DNA of 64,000 nt from Streptomyces sp. Act143 (lineage in GTDB: Bacteria; Actinomycetota; Actinomycetes; Streptomycetales; Streptomycetaceae): assembly GCF_003143935.1 (NCBI RefSeq), contig NZ_QFRX01000001.1, positions 3,244,637 to 3,308,636 of the forward strand. The letters run 5' to 3'. Made by a program: the position numbers and the translations under genes. The notes under the pieces are model-generated. The model saw only the letters and a list, made by a program, of their open reading frames with translations, had not been told where the DNA came from and did not search any database. Shown piece after piece: positions 9,302-17,082 of this stretch; positions within the stretch are counted from its first letter, which is position 1, and each line of letters opens with the position of its first letter.

Positions 9302-9857
9302 CGGAGGCCGGGCGACCACCTCCGCGAAGATCGTGGTGGCCGGCGGCTTCGGCGTCGGCAAGACCACGTTCGTGGGCGCCGTCTCCGAGATCAACCCGCT
9401 GCGCACCGAGGCCGTGATGACGTCCGCGAGTGCGGGCATCGACGACCTCACCCACACCGGGGACAAGACCACCACCACGGTGGCCATGGACTTCGGCCGT
9501 ATCACCCTGGACCAGGACCTGATCCTGTACCTCTTCGGTACGCCGGGCCAGGACCGCTTCTGGTTCATGTGGGACGACCTGGTGCGCGGCGCGATCGGCG
9601 CGGTGGTCCTGGTGGACACCCGTCGGCTGGCCGACTGCTTCCCCGCGGTCGACTACTTCGAGAACAGCGGTCTGCCGTTCGTCGTGGCCCTCAACGGCTT
9701 CGACGGACACCAGCCCTACGCGCCCGAGGAGGTGCGCGAGGCGCTCCAGATCGGTCCGGACACCCCGATCATCACGACGGACGCCCGGCACCGCTCGGAT
9801 GCGAAGAGTGCCCTGATCACACTGGTCGAGCACGCCCTCATGGCACGTCTGCGGTAG
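9282..9857 (+). CDS. cvnD1: Conservon GTPase CvnD
   Basis: A 191-aa Ras-like small GTPase. The P-loop is GGFGVGKTTF (about residues 21-30), the G3 motif is FGTPGQDRF (Gly-Gln), and a T-rich switch I (GDKTTTTVAMDFG) precedes it. G4 appears as ALNGFD, not the usual NKxD, which is typical of MglA/CvnD-type GTPases. Start GTG 9282 lies inside cvnC1, so the two are coupled. A 165-bp central block (9438-9602) is identical at DNA level to cvnD2. Confidence 0.95.
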   Translation: MDFASSDGGRATTSAKIVVAGGFGVGKTTFVGAVSEINPLRTEAVMTSASAGIDDLTHTGDKTTTTVAMDFGRITLDQDLILYLFGTPGQDRFWFMWDDLVRGAIGAVVLVDTRRLADCFPAVDYFENSGLPFVVALNGFDGHQPYAPEEVREALQIGPDTPIITTDARHRSDAKSALITLVEHALMARLR

Positions 9858-10015
9858 CACTCAAATCGACAGCGCCATACGGCAGTTGTCGTAGATGCAC
9901 CGGAGCCGGCTGTGTCCTTTGACACGGTCGGCCCCGGTGTTCATAACGTTTCGGCAGAGGAATCGGGTGGTACGGCCACGCGTCGCGGTCAACCGGTGTC
10001 GCTGCGCGCACAAAG

Positions 10016-10035
10016 GCCCCGTCTTTTGACGGGGC
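10016..10035 (+). terminator. Terminator after conservon 1
   Basis: GCCCCGTC-TTTT-GACGGGGC forms a perfect 8-bp hairpin. It is followed by a T-containing stretch and lies 160 bp after cvnD1. The rest of the 9858-10236 gap is less GC-rich and presumably carries the promoter of conservon 2; no clear box was identified. Confidence 0.8.
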
Positions 10036-10236
10036 TCGCTCTTTATGACCGTTTTATCTGGGGCTTACATCACTCGGAATCCCCGCCGTCCCATGTTTGG
10101 ACGAGTACCGGACCACGTGCTGGAATGCCTGAACTGCCCAATAGTCAAAGACGTACTCATCAGTCGATGGCGTACTGGGCTCTGAGAGACTGCGGCACAA
10201 CGTAGGTGCCGACCCCTCCGAGAGGTTGTTGGTCGA

Positions 10237-13200
10237 GTGAGGCGAAGCAAGAACGGTCCCGAGCCGTCGGCCCGGGGCAACTTCACCCCGCCGCCGCGCG
10301 GAGCGGCGCCCGCCCCTGTGCCCGGACCCGAACCAACGGCTGCTCCGGCGCCGAGCGGTGGCCGGCTGTCTCCCCGCAACTGGCGGGTGCCCACCAGGCT
10401 GAACGCGATCCTGCTCATACCCGTGGTGGTCGGCCTCGTCATGGGCGGCTTCCAGGTGAAGAGCTCGATCGACACCTGGCAGGAGGCCGAGGACGCCGAG
10501 AAGACCGCGCGCCTGGTCCAAGCCGCGCTGACCTACGGCGACGCCCTCTACAACGAGCGCGACAGCACCGCGGCCCCCCTCCTGGAGGGCAAGGGCCAGA
10601 GCTACAAGACGGTCGTCGCCGCCCGCAAGGCCACCGACGACGCGGCCGACGCCTTCGACGAGGCCGCCCAGAACATGCCGCAGAAGGCCGGCCTCAAGCG
10701 CCGCCTGGAGCTGTTCCGGGAAGGCGAGGCAGGACTCCAGGGACTGCGGGCCAAGGCCTACACCAAGCAGCTCGGCGGCGTGCAGACCGAAGAGGGCTAC
10801 GTCGCGGTCGCACACCCCCTCATGGAGTTCGCCAACGAACTCGGTCTCGGCACCGGAAACATCACCAGCTACGGCCGTACCGTCTACGCGATCTCGCTCA
10901 CCAAGGCGGCGCTGTCGCTGGAGCGCTCCATCGGTACGCACATGCTGGTGGAGCCGGGCCCCAAGGACACCGACCTGGCCGCCCAGCGCACCGCGCTCAC
11001 CTCGTACGCCTACCTCGAGGGCATCGCCATCGAGGAGTACATCGGCGGTGGCACCGAGGCCGACGCCGCGAAGCTGAAGACGCTCCAGGCGCAGGCCACG
11101 GCCGACGGCAAGACCATGGCCGGGCAGGCCAAGCAGAAGGACCCGGACTACGTGGCGCCGCCGTCCGACCCGACCGACATGGTCAGGGCCCTCGGCCAGC
11201 TGAACACCACGGACGGCGCCGCGCGCCAGCTGCTCGCCGGCCAGGGCATCACCGCCGACAACTGGTGGGCGGTCAACAGCCTCAAGTACAAGGTCTACCG
11301 GACCATCGAGTCCGACATGGCCAACACCGCGGTGGACGAGGCCGCGGGCATCGCCGACGAGGCCAAGCGTGACGCCTTCATCACCGGTGCCGCCGTGGTC
11401 GTCGCCCTGCTCGCCGCGTTCATCCTGGCCGGCATGGTGGCCCGCCAGATGTCCCGCTCGATGCGCCAGCTGCGCAACGCCGCCTTCGGCATCGCCGAGC
11501 AGCGGCTGCCGATGCTGGTCGACCAGCTCTCGCGCACCGACCCCGGCCGCGTCGACACCCGGGTCGCGCCGATCCCGATCACCTCCACCGACGAGATCGG
11601 CGAGGTCGCCCGCGCCTTCGACCAGGTCCACCGCGAGGCCGTCCGGCTCGCCGCCGAGCAGGCCCTGCTGCGGGGCAACATCAACGCGATCTTCACCAAC
11701 CTCTCGCGCCGCAACCAGTCGCTGATCGAGGGCCAGCTGACCCTGATCACCGACCTGGAGAACAACGAGGCCGACCCGGACCAGCTGGAGAACCTCTTCC
11801 GTCTGGACCACCTCGCGACCCGTATGCGCCGCAACGGCGAGAACCTCCTGGTCCTCGCGGGCGAGGAGCCCGGCCGCCGCTGGGACCAGCCGGTCCCGCT
11901 GGTCGACGTGCTGCGCGCCGCCTCCTCCGAGGTGGAGCAGTACGAGCGCGTCGAGCTCTCCGGCGTCCCCGAGGCCGAGATCCACGGCCGCGCCGTGACC
12001 GACCTCGTGCACCTGCTGGCCGAGCTCCTGGAGAACGCCACCACGTTCTCCTCCCCGCAGACCAAGGTCCGCGTCACCGCGACCCGTCTCCCCGACGGCC
12101 GCGTGATGATCGAGATCCACGACAAGGGCATCGGCCTCACCGCCGAGGACTTCGCGGACATCAACCACAAGCTGGCCAACCCGCCGACCGTGGACGCCGC
12201 GATCTCGCAGCGCATGGGTCTGTTCGTGGTCGGCCGGCTGTCCGACCGGCACGGCATCCGTGTCCAGCTCCGCCCCTCCGGCGAGCAGGCCGGCACCACC
12301 TCGCTGGTCATGCTGCCGGACGCGATCACCCACGGTGGCGGTGGCGAGCAGCAGGCGCCGGCGGACGAGTTCACCGTCTCGCAGATCATCCCGGAGCAGC
12401 AGCAGTACCAGGGCGAGGACTTCAACAACGGTCTGCCCATGCGGACGGCCGCCGAGCTCGGTTTCGACGACAGCCGCTACAGCACCGAGGTCCCCGACGA
12501 CATCCGTGAGCTGGACCCGGTGGGCCGCTCCCTGATGCGCGAGGAGCGCCGCGCGGCCCTGGAGGCCCAGGCGCACACCCCGCAGCCCGGGCAGGAGGCG
12601 CCCACGGTCCCGTCGTACGGCGACGAGTTCGACGCCCGGCCGGCCGCGTACGACAACGGCCAGGGCGGCGGCTACCAGGAGCCCGCCTCCTACGAGGGCC
12701 GGCAGCAGTCGGCGTACGCCGAGCCGCAGCAGGCACCGTACGAGGAGCCCCGGCAGCCGTCGTACGACGAGCAGTACTACGCGCCGAACGGCGGCCTGCC
12801 GCAGAACGACACCTTCTCGTCGAACGGCGGCGGCTACCCCGACCCCGCGTATGCGGAGCCGGTCCAGGAGGAGCCCGCGGCCGCCCAGGCCTCCGTCCCC
12901 GAGTCCTTCCCGGCCTTCGAGGAGCGGCGTTACCAGGACGACTGGCCGCAGCAGGACGGCTACCAGAACGGTTACCAGGACCAGTACGCTCCCGAAGCGG
13001 AATCCGCACAGGCCGCTGACGCGGGTGAGCGTGACCGCGTAGGCTTCGACCGTCCGGGACCGGGTCCGTCGACCGTCCACGAGCTGACCGACGCCGGCCT
13101 TCCCCGCCGCGGATCCACCGGTGGCGGAGCGAACGGCACGAGCAGCGCGAACGGTACGAACGGCACGGGCGGCACGACCGACCTGTTCGGCGCGCGGTCC

Positions 13201-13566
13201 GTGACCCGCGAGTCGGCGCCCTCCCCCGCGGAGAGCAACGGCAACGGGACCGGCAACGGAGACTGGCGCTCGGCCAACGACGAGCGCTGGCAGCAGGCAT
13301 CGGCGCTCCGGAAGCCCAAGGCGGGCGGGGTCACCTCCTCCGGTCTGCCGCGGCGGGTACCCAAGGCCAACCTGGTCGAGGGAGCCGCCGAATCCACCCC
13401 CCAGGGGGGCCCACAGGTCTCCCGCGCTCCCGAGGACGTCCGGGGCAGGCTGAGCAACCTGCGCCGGGGTGTCCAGCGGGGTCGCAGCGCAGGAAGTGAA
13501 ACGAACGGCCAGGCCACCAGGAATCAACACGGTGGTCCTGACAGCACCTACAACCAGGAGCGTTAG
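10237..13566 (+). CDS. cvnA2: Conservon sensor kinase-like protein CvnA (second conservon)
   Basis: A 1109-aa paralogue of the first CvnA. After a short proline-rich N-terminus come a membrane segment (LNAILLIPVVVGLVMGGF), a nitrate-sensor-like helical domain, a second membrane segment (FITGAAVVVALLAAFILAGM), a HAMP-like region and the HATPase with HLLAELLENATTF and IEIHDKGIGL. The low-complexity tail is about 370 residues and is rich in YxEP, Gln and Tyr, in contrast to the Gly/Pro tail of CvnA1. Membrane-to-ATPase sequences of the two CvnAs are strongly alike, while the sensor region and tail differ, implying different input signals. GTG 10237 is the start; GAGG lies about 10 bp upstream. 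Confidence 0.93.
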   Translation: MRRSKNGPEPSARGNFTPPPRGAAPAPVPGPEPTAAPAPSGGRLSPRNWRVPTRLNAILLIPVVVGLVMGGFQVKSSIDTWQEAEDAEKTARLVQAALTYGDALYNERDSTAAPLLEGKGQSYKTVVAARKATDDAADAFDEAAQNMPQKAGLKRRLELFREGEAGLQGLRAKAYTKQLGGVQTEEGYVAVAHPLMEFANELGLGTGNITSYGRTVYAISLTKAALSLERSIGTHMLVEPGPKDTDLAAQRTALTSYAYLEGIAIEEYIGGGTEADAAKLKTLQAQATADGKTMAGQAKQKDPDYVAPPSDPTDMVRALGQLNTTDGAARQLLAGQGITADNWWAVNSLKYKVYRTIESDMANTAVDEAAGIADEAKRDAFITGAAVVVALLAAFILAGMVARQMSRSMRQLRNAAFGIAEQRLPMLVDQLSRTDPGRVDTRVAPIPITSTDEIGEVARAFDQVHREAVRLAAEQALLRGNINAIFTNLSRRNQSLIEGQLTLITDLENNEADPDQLENLFRLDHLATRMRRNGENLLVLAGEEPGRRWDQPVPLVDVLRAASSEVEQYERVELSGVPEAEIHGRAVTDLVHLLAELLENATTFSSPQTKVRVTATRLPDGRVMIEIHDKGIGLTAEDFADINHKLANPPTVDAAISQRMGLFVVGRLSDRHGIRVQLRPSGEQAGTTSLVMLPDAITHGGGGEQQAPADEFTVSQIIPEQQQYQGEDFNNGLPMRTAAELGFDDSRYSTEVPDDIRELDPVGRSLMREERRAALEAQAHTPQPGQEAPTVPSYGDEFDARPAAYDNGQGGGYQEPASYEGRQQSAYAEPQQAPYEEPRQPSYDEQYYAPNGGLPQNDTFSSNGGGYPDPAYAEPVQEEPAAAQASVPESFPAFEERRYQDDWPQQDGYQNGYQDQYAPEAESAQAADAGERDRVGFDRPGPGPSTVHELTDAGLPRRGSTGGGANGTSSANGTNGTGGTTDLFGARSVTRESAPSPAESNGNGTGNGDWRSANDERWQQASALRKPKAGGVTSSGLPRRVPKANLVEGAAESTPQGGPQVSRAPEDVRGRLSNLRRGVQRGRSAGSETNGQATRNQHGGPDSTYNQER

Positions 13567-13567
13567 T

Positions 13568-13990
13568 GTGAGCCCGATGAGCCAGGCGGCACAGAACCTG
13601 AACTGGTTGATCACCAATTTCGTGGACAACACCCCCGGGGTGTCTCACACGGTGGTGGTCTCCGCCGACGGACTCCTTCTGGCGATGTCCGAAGGGTTTC
13701 CGCGCGACCGCGCCGACCAGCTTGCGGCCGTCGCCTCCGGACTGACCTCGCTGACCGCGGGTGCTTCCCGCATCTTCGAGGGCGGCAGCGTGAACCAGAC
13801 GGTTGTGGAGATGGAGCGGGGATTCCTCTTCATCATGTCCATCTCCGACGGTTCCTCCCTCGCGGTGCTGGCCCACCCGGAGGCGGACATCGGCCTCATT
13901 GGGTACGAGATGGCCCTTCTGGTGGACCGTGCCGGCACGGTTCTGACGCCCGATCTGCGTGCGGAGCTCCAGGGGAGCCTTCTCAACTAA
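13568..13990 (+). CDS. cvnB2: Conservon roadblock/LC7 protein CvnB
   Basis: A 140-aa roadblock/LC7 protein starting with GTG one base after the cvnA2 stop, hence coupled. The sequence matches CvnB of conservon 1 almost throughout (SPMSQAAQNLNWLITNF opening). It is expected to act on CvnD2 as a GTPase-regulating scaffold. A longer open frame reaching back to 13469 overlaps cvnA2 and is not credible. Confidence 0.95.
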   Translation: MSPMSQAAQNLNWLITNFVDNTPGVSHTVVVSADGLLLAMSEGFPRDRADQLAAVASGLTSLTAGASRIFEGGSVNQTVVEMERGFLFIMSISDGSSLAVLAHPEADIGLIGYEMALLVDRAGTVLTPDLRAELQGSLLN

Positions 13991-14087
13991 CAGACAGACG
14001 GTGCGTTTTGGCGTCCCGGGGTCGTAAGGTTTCGGGACGCGGCTCCACAGAGATGCGGTGCCCGGCACAGTCGGAGGAGGAGAGAGA

Positions 14088-14675
14088 GTGGCAACACCCC
14101 CAGGCGGTTCATCGTCGGGCAATTGGTCGTACGGCCCCGGACAGGGCCAGAACGACGGTGCCCACAACCCGAACCGTTACAACTTCCCCTCCGCACCCAG
14201 CCAGCGGCAGCCGTACGCGCCCCAGAGCCCCCAGGGTCCCGGGCCGTCGCCGTACGACCAGCCGCCGGCGCCGCGCATCCAGCCGGTGCAGCCGCATCGA
14301 CGCGCCCCTGAGCCGGCGCCCGCAGGGGCGTCGAACAACCCCTTGGTGCGCCCGTACGCCATGACCGGCGGCCGGACGCGCCCCCGCTACCAGCTCGCCA
14401 TCGAGGCGCTGGTGCACACCACCGCGCAGCCGCACCAGATGCAGGGCCAGTTGCCCGAGCATCAGCGGATCTGCAACCTCTGCCGAGAGATCAAGTCGGT
14501 GGCCGAGATCTCGGCCCTGCTCACGATCCCCCTCGGCGTGGCCAGGATCCTCGTCGCCGACTTGGCGGAGGCGGGACTGGTCGCGATCCATCAGCCCGGC
14601 GGCGACGAGAACGCCGGCGGCCAGCCAGACGTGACACTGCTCGAAAGGGTGCTCAGTGGACTTCGCAAGCTCTAG
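14088..14675 (+). CDS. cvnC2: Conservon DUF742 protein CvnC
   Basis: A 195-aa DUF742 protein. Unlike CvnC1 it carries an extra N-terminal segment of about 75 residues rich in Pro, Gln, Tyr and Ser (SPQGPGPSPYDQPP). The DUF742 core (VRPYAMTGGRTRPRYQLA to HQPGGDE) follows. GTG 14088 is chosen because GGAGGAGGAGAGAGA lies directly upstream; an ATG at 14058 lacks an RBS. It overlaps cvnD2 by 20 bp, as in conservon 1. Confidence 0.93.
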   Translation: MATPPGGSSSGNWSYGPGQGQNDGAHNPNRYNFPSAPSQRQPYAPQSPQGPGPSPYDQPPAPRIQPVQPHRRAPEPAPAGASNNPLVRPYAMTGGRTRPRYQLAIEALVHTTAQPHQMQGQLPEHQRICNLCREIKSVAEISALLTIPLGVARILVADLAEAGLVAIHQPGGDENAGGQPDVTLLERVLSGLRKL

Positions 14676-15237
14676 CGGCGGTCCTTCCCGCTCCACCACC
14701 TCCGCGAAGATCGTGGTGGCGGGCGGCTTCGGCGTGGGCAAAACCACGTTCGTCGGCGCCGTCTCGGAGATCAACCCGCTGCGCACTGAGGCCGTGATGA
14801 CATCCGCGAGTGCGGGTATCGACGACCTCACCCACACCGGGGACAAGACCACCACCACGGTGGCCATGGACTTCGGCCGTATCACCCTGGACCAGGACCT
14901 GATCCTGTACCTCTTCGGTACGCCGGGCCAGGACCGCTTCTGGTTCATGTGGGACGACCTGGTGCGCGGCGCGATCGGCGCGATCGTGCTGGTGGACACC
15001 CGTCGTCTCGCCGACTGCTTCCCCGCGGTCGACTACTTCGAGAACTCGGGTCTCCCCTTCGTCATCGCCCTCAACGGCTTCGACGGCAACCAGCCGTACA
15101 ACCCGGACGAGGTCCGCGAGGCGCTCCAGATCGGCCCCGACACCCCGATCATCACGACGGACGCCCGCCACCGCGCGGACGCGAAGTCGGCCCTGATCAC
15201 GCTGGTGGAGCATGCGCTGATGGCGCGCCTGCGGTAG
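14656..15237 (+). CDS. cvnD2: Conservon GTPase CvnD
   Basis: A 193-aa Ras-like GTPase. P-loop GGFGVGKTTF, G3 FGTPGQDRF and ALNGFD are all conserved. The only notable protein differences from CvnD1 are at the N-terminus and near residue 145. Start GTG 14656 is within cvnC2. The DNA block 14818-14982 is identical to 9438-9602 of cvnD1. Confidence 0.95.
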   Translation: MDFASSSGGPSRSTTSAKIVVAGGFGVGKTTFVGAVSEINPLRTEAVMTSASAGIDDLTHTGDKTTTTVAMDFGRITLDQDLILYLFGTPGQDRFWFMWDDLVRGAIGAIVLVDTRRLADCFPAVDYFENSGLPFVIALNGFDGNQPYNPDEVREALQIGPDTPIITTDARHRADAKSALITLVEHALMARLR

Positions 15238-15251
15238 GTCTGCGACGCATC

Positions 15252-15291
15252 AACGGCCCCTGCGCCTCCCTTCGGGGGTGCGGGGGCCGTT
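15252..15291 (+). terminator. Terminator after conservon 2
   Basis: AACGGCCCC at 15252-15260 pairs with GGGGCCGTT ending at 15291, with further inner pairing (TCCC/GGGG around TTCG). It starts 15 bp after the cvnD2 stop. Confidence 0.8.
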
Positions 15292-15390
15292 TGCGTGGCA
15301 CGGTCACCAGAGACCGACGGGGTCACGGCGGGCCGCCCTGAGGAGGATGCCGCGGAGGGAACCCATCCCGTACTTGTCCTCGTCGCTTGA

Positions 15391-15660
15391 GAGATCGGCG
15401 ATCTCCAGGAGGAGTGGACGGAGGTCGACTCCGGCGTCGCGTGCCTACCGTTGGCGAACAGGCCGGCGGACTTCAGCGACCCGGACTGGTTCAGCGCGTT
15501 GGCACAGGGGCCCGACCCGCTGGACGAGGCAGGTGTCCGCGCGGAGGCGGAAGCCGCGTTGGCAGGCTGCTCGCGCTCTGCCCGTGCGAGGAGCCGACGC
15601 GGATCGAAGTGCGGGCCCTGCTGAACCGCTGCCGATCGTTCAGCAGATCAGCTCGACCTC
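15391..15660 (+). pseudogene. Decayed coding fragment between conservon 2 and accE
   Basis: One plus-strand frame (15391-15624) reads as plausible protein, with acidic and aromatic spacing such as ADFSDPDWFSALAQG and PLDEAGVRAEAEAALA. No start codon is evident, because a stop precedes it at 15388. From about 15565 the protein-like reading continues in another frame (LLALCPCEEPTRIEVRALL). This fits a gene fragment with a missing 5' end and one frameshift. I do not recognise the family. The flanks are terminators at 15252-15291 and 15731-15772, so the 550-bp gap holds nothing else. Confidence 0.35.
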
Positions 15661-15730
15661 GTCCGCCAACTCGCCCGGAAAACCCACCAGTTGCCCCCTT
15701 CCCTGGTCATCAGCGACCCCACGGTAGGCA

Positions 15731-15772
15731 CACAGAGGCCCCGGCCGCCATACAAAGCGGTCGGGGCCTGTG
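15731..15772 (-). terminator. Terminator after accE
   Basis: A long hairpin pairing CACAG-GGCCCC-CCGC with GCGG-GGGGCC-TGTG around an ATACAAA loop, 18 bp past the accE stop on the minus strand. It may also stop plus-strand readthrough. Confidence 0.75.
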
Positions 15773-15789
15773 CGTCGTGCCGGTACGGC

Positions 15790-15978
15790 TCAGTGCCAGC
15801 TGTGCGGGGCGCGGAAGCCGCCCTCGCGCTCCAGGCGGCGCCAGCCTGCCTTGGGGTGGCGGTGGGCCGGGGTCTCCGTGGGCTGGGCGGCGGCGCGGGC
15901 CAGGAGGACGGCCGTGATGGCGGCGACTTCCTCGGGCTCGGCGTGGCCCTTCTCGACGCGGATGTCAGGGGAGTTCAT
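15790..15978 (-). CDS. accE: Acyl-CoA carboxylase epsilon subunit
   Basis: A 62-aa AccE-type subunit. These small proteins bind and stimulate the actinobacterial carboxyltransferase beta subunit that makes malonyl- or methylmalonyl-CoA. The signature is an acidic helical N-terminus (IRVEKGHAEPEEVAAITAVL) and a W-R-R-L-E/W-H end (APHSWH). It lies 46 bp downstream of the broken carboxyltransferase gene, the normal accB-accE order, so this is likely the ancestral locus. Its partner is now probably the complete AccB at 26652-28244. Confidence 0.85.
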   Translation of the reverse strand: MNSPDIRVEKGHAEPEEVAAITAVLLARAAAQPTETPAHRHPKAGWRRLEREGGFRAPHSWH

Positions 15979-16024
15979 AGGTCACAGTCTCCGTGAGAGA
16001 GGTTTCCGCAGCGGTACCCGTGGG

Positions 16025-16887
16025 TTACTGCGGGGGGTTGCCGTGCTTGCGCGAGGGCAGGTCGGCGTGCTTGGTCTGCAGCATCGCCAGGGACTTGATG
16101 AGGACCTCGCGGGTCTCCGCGGGGTCGATCACGTCGTCCACCAGGCCGCGCTCGGCCGCGTAGTACGGGTGCATCAGCTCGGACTTGTACTCCTTGACCA
16201 TCTTCTGCCGCATGGCCTCGGGGTCCTCCGCCTCGGCGATCTGCCGGCGGAAGATCACGTTGGCGGCACCTTCGGCGCCCATCACCGCGATCTCGTTCGT
16301 CGGCCAGGCGTAGGTGAGGTCGGCGCCGATGGACTGGCTGTCCATGACGATGTAGGCCCCGCCGTACGCCTTGCGCAGGATCAGCGAGATCCGCGGCACG
16401 GTCGCGTTGCAGTAGGCGTAGAGGAGCTTCGCGCCGTGCCGGATGATGCCGCCGTGCTCCTGGTCGACACCCGGGAGGAACCCGGGGACGTCCAGGAAGG
16501 TGACGATCGGGATGTTAAAAGCGTCACACATCTGGACGAAACGCGCAGCTTTTTCCGACGCCTCGATGTCCAGTACGCCCGCGAGGGTCTGGGGCTGGTT
16601 GGCGACGATGCCGACGACCTGGCCGTCGAGGCGGGCGAGCGCGCAGATGATGTTGCGCGCCCAGCGCTCGTGGACCTCCAGGTAGTCGCCGTCGTCGACG
16701 ATCTCCTCGATGACCTTGACCATGTCGTACGGCCGGTTGCCGTCCGCCGGCACCAGGTCGAGCAGGACGTCGCCGCGGCGGCCCGGCGCGTCCGTGGACT
16801 CCACGCGCGGCGGGTTCTCGCGGTTGTTCTGCGGGAGCAGGGACAGGAGGTAGCGCACCTCCGCGATGCACGTCTCCTCGTCGTCGT
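16025..16887 (-). pseudogene. accB: 5'-truncated acyl-CoA carboxylase beta (carboxyltransferase) gene
   Basis: This encodes only the C-terminal half (about 285 residues) of a propionyl/acetyl-CoA carboxylase beta subunit, from DDEETCIAEVRYLLSLLPQN to PSRKHGNPPQ. The whole N-terminal acyl-CoA-binding domain (about 245 residues in the intact copy at 26652-28244) is missing. Homology to the intact copy stops sharply at about 16887. The DNA upstream is the first 19 codons of metK in a different frame, so initiation at the metK ATG cannot make this product. The surviving frame could only start internally. Region 16149-16474 differs from 26776-27101 at just two positions that I can see. Most likely a dead remnant of the ancestral accB. 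Confidence 0.85.
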
Positions 16888-16944
16888 GATCTTGTCGGGA
16901 TGCCCCTCGGTCACGGACTCCGAGGTGAACAGACGACGGGACAT
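16888..16944 (-). pseudogene. metK: metK 5' fragment (first 19 codons)
   Basis: On the minus strand the ATG at 16944, preceded by GGAGTGTC, opens MSRRLFTSESVTEGHPDKI, the typical N-terminus of Streptomyces S-adenosylmethionine synthetase. After codon 19 the sequence switches into accB in another frame. About 130 bp upstream (16945-17082) is presumably the original metK leader and promoter, which would now transcribe the accB remnant and accE. Confidence 0.85.
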
Positions 16945-17082
16945 GACACTCCAGTTGATTGCGGTCCAAGCACGGACGGCGTCACAGACCGGGCGAAGTG
17001 ACCCGTGTCACGGCCACGATGGACGACGTCGAACGAGGAGCGCTTGAAGTGCGGCGGAACAAGGGTGGAACGCCCCCGCCGG

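Noticed and set aside
10054..13632. 1192-codon minus-strand frame opposite cvnA2
   Set aside because: Antisense shadow of the second CvnA; no RBS and no family features.
16024..16969. Reading the accB remnant as a complete short carboxyltransferase gene
   Set aside because: Lacks the N-terminal acyl-CoA domain, and its apparent N-terminus is antisense-like sequence from the metK leader in a wrong frame.
16945..17082. SAM riboswitch in the metK leader fragment
   Set aside because: No recognisable conserved core of a SAM riboswitch class; sequence is short and GC-rich.
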